Made by a program: the position numbers and the translations under genes
Origin: Micrococcales bacterium UBA4448
Lineage (GTDB): Bacteria; Actinomycetota; Actinomycetes; Actinomycetales; Microbacteriaceae
Assembly: GCA_002390305.1 (NCBI GenBank)
Contig: DGPE01000013.1
Span: forward strand, 5,740-16,331
Length of the DNA: 10,592 nt
Direction: 5' to 3'
The notes under the pieces: generated by a model
Seen by the model: the letters and a program-made list of their open reading frames with translations, nothing else
Told to the model about the DNA's origin: nothing
The model's database searches: none
Shown: in pieces, positions 6,434-10,592 of the stretch
Numbering within the stretch: position 1 is the stretch's first letter
How the letters are laid out: each line of letters starts with the position of its first letter

Positions 6434-6808
6434 ATGGCAGATTACAAAGCAGTTCTAATCGAAAAAGGCCCAGGTGGCTGGGGTGGTCCATTGACCATAT
6501 TGCCAACTGACGAGAAACCGCTCATCTACTGTGTAACCGGAGGCGGAATCCACCCGATAGCAGCTCGCATCGCAGAGCTCACAGGTGGTGAAGCATTTGA
6601 TGGCTTTAAGTCTTCAGCGCCATTCGAGAAAATTGCCGTTGCCGTAATTGACTGCGGCGGTACAGCACGAATCGGTGTTTACCCAATGAAGAAGGTCAAG
6701 ACCGTGGACATCCACGCGACGAGCCCGGCTGGTCCGCTTGCGATGTTCATTACAGAAGAACTAATGGTTTCCGGTGTAAAGGCCGACAACATAAAGCCAG
6801 TCGAGTAG
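6434..6808 (+). CDS. srlE: PTS glucitol/sorbitol-type EIIB domain of SrlE, encoded alone
   Basis: This 124-residue soluble protein matches the N-terminal EIIB domain of E. coli SrlE, which passes phosphate from EIIA to the polyol. KGPGGWGGPL (11-20) is the family hallmark, followed by IDCGGTARIGVYP (72-84), DIHATSPAGPLA and VSGVKADNI near the end. Cys74 in DCGG is the expected phosphocysteine. A second Cys present six residues later in the E. coli protein (as I recall it) is Ile80 here, which leaves Cys74 as the only candidate in the motif; Cys33 lies elsewhere. The start has AAGGAGAT (6421-6428) five bases upstream. The gene follows the membrane half after a 117-base gap with a strong hairpin, so both the fusion and the domain order differ from E. 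coli SrlE. Confidence 0.92.
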   Translation: MADYKAVLIEKGPGGWGGPLTILPTDEKPLIYCVTGGGIHPIAARIAELTGGEAFDGFKSSAPFEKIAVAVIDCGGTARIGVYPMKKVKTVDIHATSPAGPLAMFITEELMVSGVKADNIKPVE

Positions 6809-6815
6809 TAAAGCA

Positions 6816-7181
6816 ATGACCTCCATATACAAATCCACTGTGACCGAAATAGGTGAAATGGTCCCAGCATTTGTTGCGGAGGGGATGCTTGTCTTTTTTG
6901 GAGAAGGTGCTCCAGATGAGCTAAGAGACTTCTGCATCATGCACGAGGTGATTCACAAGCAGGACTTGATGATGGTTGGCGACTTTGTCGCCATCCATGA
7001 TCAAGAGTTTGAGATTCTGGCGATTGGCGAAGTGGCCAATGAGAACCTCATGAACCTCGGGCACTTAAATCTAAAGGCAAATGGAAACACCGAAGCGGAC
7101 CTTCCAGGAGATGTCTGCATCGCCGAAGTTGCCCTGCCGGAAATAACGGTGGGCATCGAGTTCGGCATTAGAAGGGGGTAA
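6816..7181 (+). CDS. srlB: PTS glucitol/sorbitol-type EIIA subunit (SrlB)
   Basis: Cytoplasmic EIIA takes phosphate from HPr and hands it to EIIB. At 121 residues it is the size of E. coli SrlB (123). The N-terminus MTSIYKSTVTEIG aligns without gaps to SrlB, and so does MLVFFGEGAPDELRDFCIMH (24-43). His43 falls exactly on the phosphohistidine position of the E. coli protein. GEVANENLMNLGHLNLKANG matches the later family block. It lies seven bases after the EIIB gene; no clear ribosome binding site precedes it, so translation is probably coupled to EIIB. The stop lies four bases before the oxidoreductase start, and the ribosome binding site of that gene (GAAGGGGG, 7171-7178) overlaps its last codons. 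EI and HPr are not in the window and must be encoded elsewhere. Confidence 0.93.
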   Translation: MTSIYKSTVTEIGEMVPAFVAEGMLVFFGEGAPDELRDFCIMHEVIHKQDLMMVGDFVAIHDQEFEILAIGEVANENLMNLGHLNLKANGNTEADLPGDVCIAEVALPEITVGIEFGIRRG

Positions 7182-7185
7182 CTGA

Positions 7186-8463
7186 ATGCAATATCGTTTG
7201 AAACTGCAGGAAAAGGCTAAGGCACAGGGCCGGCCATTTCGCATCGCTCTGGTTGGTGCCGGACAGATGGGACGCGGCTTCGCCTCACAGTCACACAGAC
7301 TGGGTTTGCAGGTGGCGGGAGTCGCGGACATAGCTCAAGAGCGCATCGAACAGGCGTATACCGATTTAGGGTTGGCTGAACCTGTAGTTTCAAACGATAT
7401 TGCACTTCTGAATGCTGCGATTGCCAGCGGCAAGCCTGCGGGCACAACTGATTCCAGCATTGTTCCACTTTTGGATGTCGACGTCGTGGTTGAGGCCACC
7501 GGAGTCGCAGAGATTGGCGCTCAGGTTATCTACAACACTTTGATCAATAAAAAGCACAGCGCTACTTTGAACGTGGAGTGTGACGTGACAATTGGGCCAA
7601 TGCTGCGCGAGACTGCAAGAGAGCACGGAGTGCTCTACTCGGTCTGCAACGGAGATGAACCTGCCGAGGCCAAAGAACTCGTTGATTTTGCGAAAGACCT
7701 TTCCTTCGAAATTGTGATGGCCGGCAAGGGAAAGAACAATCCATTTGAGCCGCATTCCGACCCAGACACCGTGGCCGAGCGAGCTGCCGCTAAACACATG
7801 AATCCGAAGATGCTCGCTAGTTTTACGGATGGCTCGAAGACAATGATCGAAATGGCTGCCCTTGCAAACGCAACCGGCCTTGGTTTGACCAAGCGAGGAA
7901 TGATTGGGCCCAGTGCGACCAGGAAGACTCTGGCAGAGGTTTTTAGCCCTGTTGAGGCAGGTGGCGTACTTACTGAAACAGGCGTGGTTGATTACTGCAC
8001 CGGTGACGTTGCACCGGGAGTCTTTGTGGTCGTAAAAACCGACAGCCCATACGTTGCAGAAGAGATGAGCTACTTGTCGATGGGCAAGGGACCCTACTTT
8101 GCAATCTATCGACCTTTTCACCTTGCAAGCGTTGAGGCACCCCTTACAGTTGCAAAGATGCTTTGCGACGGTTATGAGACCCTGGTCAGCGGAAAGCCGA
8201 TGACCGAAGTCATTGCCTCAACCAAGAAGGCGCACAAGGCTGGGGAAAAGTTCGATGGCATCGGAGGCTATTCCGCCAGGGGTGTTGCTGACAAAGTTGA
8301 GGATGCCAAGGCAGATAACCTTGTGCCTATCGGACTCTTGCAGGGTGCAACCGCGAAAAGAGACATCCCAATCGACACTCTGATTACCTATGATGATGTC
8401 GAGCTAGACACCAATCAGACCATCTACATGCTTCGCCAAAAGCAGGACCAATTAGGTTTGTGA
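7186..8463 (+). CDS. Homoserine dehydrogenase-like NAD(P)-dependent oxidoreductase with C-terminal SAF domain (DRL-like family)
   Basis: This 425-residue oxidoreductase has a Rossmann fold (20-48, with GAGQMG at 24-29), a central catalytic domain with AGKGKNNPF (179-187) and SFTDGSKTMIEM (212-223), and a C-terminal SAF-like domain (about 380-415, KRDIPIDTLITYDDVEL). This is the 'predicted homoserine dehydrogenase plus SAF' family. To my knowledge it includes Brucella DRL, which makes methylerythritol phosphate from deoxyxylulose phosphate. It is not a standard homoserine dehydrogenase, as it has no ACT domain and is encoded with a PTS. Asp48 at the end of the second Rossmann strand suggests NAD rather than NADP, fitting an oxidative role. 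It sits four bases after srlB and takes the place that SrlD has in sorbitol operons, so it probably oxidises the phosphorylated polyol. The exact substrate is not known. Confidence 0.85.
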   Translation: MQYRLKLQEKAKAQGRPFRIALVGAGQMGRGFASQSHRLGLQVAGVADIAQERIEQAYTDLGLAEPVVSNDIALLNAAIASGKPAGTTDSSIVPLLDVDVVVEATGVAEIGAQVIYNTLINKKHSATLNVECDVTIGPMLRETAREHGVLYSVCNGDEPAEAKELVDFAKDLSFEIVMAGKGKNNPFEPHSDPDTVAERAAAKHMNPKMLASFTDGSKTMIEMAALANATGLGLTKRGMIGPSATRKTLAEVFSPVEAGGVLTETGVVDYCTGDVAPGVFVVVKTDSPYVAEEMSYLSMGKGPYFAIYRPFHLASVEAPLTVAKMLCDGYETLVSGKPMTEVIASTKKAHKAGEKFDGIGGYSARGVADKVEDAKADNLVPIGLLQGATAKRDIPIDTLITYDDVELDTNQTIYMLRQKQDQLGL

Positions 8464-8489
8464 TATCTCAACGCCGAAGGGGGTAGTCA

Positions 8490-8765
8490 ATGGAAGACTC
8501 CATCGATTCCGACCCTTGCGGTTTTTGCCGTGATACCTCTGAAAAGGAGGTTATTTACCTGGGAAAAGTTGAGTTCGGTAAAAAGTGCAAACTCTGCGGC
8601 GCCACATCGCAACATGGCCTGCGCAAACTTCGCAATCAAGCCCTTTCAGTGACCCCTCCTGGCTTTGAAAACACACCCATAGGTTTGGTGTCAAAGATGC
8701 TCAAAGACCCCTTGGCTTTTTTCAAGCCTGGAAGAAACAAAGACGAGGACAACCCGCAACCATAA
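8490..8765 (+). CDS. Small Zn-ribbon-like protein of unknown function
   Basis: This is a 91-residue protein that I do not recognise. Two CxxC pairs (Cys10/Cys13 in PCGFC and Cys33/Cys36 in KCKLCG), 19 residues apart, suggest one zinc-ribbon-like metal site in the N-terminal half. The second half is basic with a proline-rich, charged tail (KPGRNKDEDNPQP) and a short hydrophobic stretch (GLVSKMLKDPLAFF). No signal peptide or transmembrane helix is seen. The ATG has GAAGGGGG (8476-8483) six bases upstream, the same ribosome binding site as the preceding oxidoreductase gene, which supports it as a real gene. It lies 26 bases after the oxidoreductase gene and 42 before rlmN, and could belong to either unit. 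DNA, RNA or protein binding are all possible. Confidence 0.7.
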   Translation: MEDSIDSDPCGFCRDTSEKEVIYLGKVEFGKKCKLCGATSQHGLRKLRNQALSVTPPGFENTPIGLVSKMLKDPLAFFKPGRNKDEDNPQP

Positions 8766-8807
8766 TTGGATGGCCTCTAGACTTTAGGTAGCGTCTTAGG
8801 GAGTTCA

Positions 8808-9980
8808 ATGTCAAACCGTCAGGTGAAGCCAAAAACCGAGGGCTGGACTCAGAAAAAAGATGAATCCGGTAAACCTTTACTGCAGTTCGCAGAGCCAAAG
8901 CGAGGCAAGCCTCCGCTTCACTTAGCCGACATTGAACCTGCAGATCGTGGAGCAACTGTCAAGGACTTAGGTATAGAAGCCTTTCGAGCAAAGCAGCTTG
9001 CAACCCACTACTTCACCCACTACACCTCAGACCCGGAGCAAATGACCGACTTGCCAAAAGCAGGTCGTGAAGAGCTCGTTGGCAAGGTGCTGCCAAGAGT
9101 GTTGACTGAGGTCAAAAGACTTCAGACTGACGATGGCAAGACAATCAAGTTTTTATGGCGCTTATTTGATGGCGCTCTGGTTGAGTCGGTCCTGATGCGC
9201 TATACAAACCGCATCACCCTTTGTATTTCTTCTCAGGCCGGCTGCGGCATGAACTGTCCTTTTTGTGCAACTGGGCAGGCAGGACTTGTTCGCAATATGT
9301 CAGCTGGAGAGATTGTTGACCAGATCGTGCGCGCCAACGAGGTGATTGCGGCGGGTGGTCTGGGTAAATCCAAGCATGAAGATGAGAGAGTAAACAACAT
9401 CGTCTTTATGGGCATGGGTGAGCCGTTAGCAAACTACAACAAGGTCATGAGTGCCATTAGAACAATGGTTGAGCCACAGCCAAATGGTTTGGGCATGAGC
9501 GCCAGAAACATAACTGTTTCAACGGTAGGTCTGGTGCCTGGAATCTTGAAGCTTGCCGATGAAGACCTACCGCTGACTTTTGCACTTTCTCTGCATGCCC
9601 CGGACGATGAGCTTCGGGATGATCTCATTCCAGTGAACTCGAAATGGAAGGTCAAGGAAGCACTTGATGCTGCCAGAGAATACTTTGACAAAACGGGCAG
9701 ACGAGTGTCTATTGAGTACGCCCTAATCAAAGACATGAACGACCACGGTTGGCGGGCAGAGCTACTAGCGGAGAAACTAAACGATTACGGCAAGGGCTGG
9801 GTTCACGTGAATCCGATTCCACTGAACCCAACACCCGGGTCAGTGTGGACAGCATCAACCAAAGAGCAGACTGAAATCTTCGTTTCTACCTTAGAAAAAA
9901 ACGGAATTCCAACAACCCTGCGTGACACCAGAGGCAAAGAAATCGATGGTGCCTGTGGTCAGCTTGCTGCTGCAGACTAG
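8808..9980 (+). CDS. rlmN: Dual-specificity 23S rRNA/tRNA (adenine-C2)-methyltransferase RlmN
   Basis: This radical-SAM enzyme methylates C2 of A2503 in 23S rRNA and, in several bacteria, of A37 in some tRNAs. The 390 residues have the 4Fe-4S-binding CGMNCPFC motif (Cys146, Cys150, Cys153) and MGMGEP around residue 202. The two mechanistic Cys residues of the family appear as Cys139 (seven before the cluster, in TLC) and Cys383 (GACGQL) near the C-terminus. Compared with E. coli RlmN, the N-terminus has an extra charged tail of about 40 residues (MSNRQVKPKTEGWTQKKDES onward), as is common in actinobacteria. The start is supported by AGGGAG at 8798-8803. This is a housekeeping gene and marks the right boundary of the catabolic module. 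All catalytic residues are present. Confidence 0.97.
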   Translation: MSNRQVKPKTEGWTQKKDESGKPLLQFAEPKRGKPPLHLADIEPADRGATVKDLGIEAFRAKQLATHYFTHYTSDPEQMTDLPKAGREELVGKVLPRVLTEVKRLQTDDGKTIKFLWRLFDGALVESVLMRYTNRITLCISSQAGCGMNCPFCATGQAGLVRNMSAGEIVDQIVRANEVIAAGGLGKSKHEDERVNNIVFMGMGEPLANYNKVMSAIRTMVEPQPNGLGMSARNITVSTVGLVPGILKLADEDLPLTFALSLHAPDDELRDDLIPVNSKWKVKEALDAAREYFDKTGRRVSIEYALIKDMNDHGWRAELLAEKLNDYGKGWVHVNPIPLNPTPGSVWTASTKEQTEIFVSTLEKNGIPTTLRDTRGKEIDGACGQLAAAD

Positions 9981-9984
9981 ACAC

Positions 9985-10592
9985 ATGACAATACTCAAAT
10001 TTGGCCTTGATACTTTCGGCAATGTGTCCGTTGACGATGATGGGAATACTCTTTCGGCAGGTCAGGTAATTCGAAATGTTCTGGCTCAGGGCCAACTAGC
10101 AGATTCACTTGGGCTTGATAATTTCAACATCGGTGAGCATCACCGTGACGACTTTGCTGTCACGGCCCCTGACACAATCCTGGCTGGCCTTGCAACAACA
10201 ACTAAGAACATCACACTTGGCACCGGGGTGACTGTGTTATCGAGCGAAGATCCGGTTCGGGTCTATCAGCGATTTGCAACGATAGACGCCCTATCAAATG
10301 GCCGAGCTCAAATCACTGCCGGCAGGGGATCGTTTATCGAGAGCTTTCCACTCTTTGGTTATGAGCTTTCTGACTACAACGATTTGTTTGAACAAAAACT
10401 TGAACTTCTTGTGGAGCTACTAAAAGAGGAAGCGGTCACCTGGTCAGGAACGGTTCGAGCAGGGCTAAACAATCAGCAGGTTTATCCAAAAACTGAAAGA
10501 GGAAAGATCCCGCTTCGAGTTGGTGTTGGCGGATCTCCCGAGTCTGTGATTCGTGCGGCCAGGCTAGAGATTCCGATGGCATTGGCGATCAT
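9985..10592 (+). CDS. LLM-class flavin-dependent oxidoreductase, luciferase-like (partial, cut by window edge)
   Basis: This is the first 202 residues of a bacterial-luciferase-like monooxygenase or reductase; the frame is open to the window edge. The TIM-barrel start (KFGLDTFGN), the LADSLGLDNFNIGEHHRDDF block (39-58) and ITLGTGVTVLSSEDPVRVYQ (79-98) are typical of the family. So are GRAQITAGRGSFIESFPLFG (110-129) and the later IPLRVGVGGSPESVIRAA. The cofactor (FMN or F420) and the substrate cannot be told from this part. The ATG is four bases after the rlmN stop with no obvious ribosome binding site of its own, so it is probably co-transcribed with rlmN. This arrangement need not mean a shared function. 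Confidence 0.9.
   Translation, partial: MTILKFGLDTFGNVSVDDDGNTLSAGQVIRNVLAQGQLADSLGLDNFNIGEHHRDDFAVTAPDTILAGLATTTKNITLGTGVTVLSSEDPVRVYQRFATIDALSNGRAQITAGRGSFIESFPLFGYELSDYNDLFEQKLELLVELLKEEAVTWSGTVRAGLNNQQVYPKTERGKIPLRVGVGGSPESVIRAARLEIPMALAI

Noticed and set aside
7390..8121. Long minus-strand reading frame of 243 codons opposite the SAF oxidoreductase
   Set aside because: It has no family motif and is rich in Cys, His and Trp in no domain-like pattern. It is antisense to a clear, conserved gene.
7186..8463. True homoserine dehydrogenase of amino-acid synthesis
   Set aside because: It has a SAF-type C-terminus, no ACT domain, and sits in a PTS operon without threonine or methionine genes.

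Overview
The window comes from a mid-GC actinobacterium. A small freshwater Microbacteriaceae-like lineage (Rhodoluna/Aquiluna type) is my best guess. The reasons are a lycopene-elongase-type prenyltransferase of C50 carotenoid synthesis, the RlmN sequence type, and tightly packed genes with overlapping starts and stops. The lineage is inferred from gene content only.

Layout. (1) 1-491, minus strand: 5' part of a UbiA/CrtEb-like lycopene elongase, cut by the window edge. (2) 492-633: divergent control region. (3) 634-4715, plus strand: overlapping genes for E1-alpha, E1-beta and E2 of a thiamine-diphosphate/lipoate complex of acetoin-dehydrogenase type, then a SorC-family regulator. (4) 4718-7181: a GutM-like membrane protein and a glucitol-type PTS made of EIIC2 (SrlA), a stand-alone membrane half of SrlE, a stand-alone EIIB half of SrlE, and EIIA (SrlB). 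(5) 7186-8463: a homoserine-dehydrogenase-like/SAF oxidoreductase of the family that includes the Brucella DXR-like (DRL) enzyme. (6) 8490-8765: a small Zn-ribbon-like protein. (7) 8808-9980: RlmN. (8) 9985 to the edge: the start of a luciferase-like monooxygenase.

How the genes may work together. Regions 3-5 look like one catabolic module. The PTS imports and phosphorylates a polyol. The usual sorbitol-6-phosphate dehydrogenase SrlD is absent and the DRL-like oxidoreductase takes its place. An acetoin-dehydrogenase-like complex is encoded with it. My leading hypothesis is that the polyol is a branched one such as 2-C-methyl-D-erythritol. The PTS would give methylerythritol phosphate (MEP), the oxidoreductase would convert MEP to 1-deoxy-D-xylulose 5-phosphate (DXP) by reversing the DXR-type reaction, and the E1/E2 complex would cleave DXP, whose CH3-CO-CHOH group is the same as in acetoin, to acetyl-CoA and glyceraldehyde 3-phosphate. 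The families are read from the sequence; the pathway is inference. No E3 (dihydrolipoyl dehydrogenase) gene lies in the window.

No tRNA, rRNA, CRISPR array, insertion sequence or phage gene was seen. No gene-free stretch is longer than about 150 bases.
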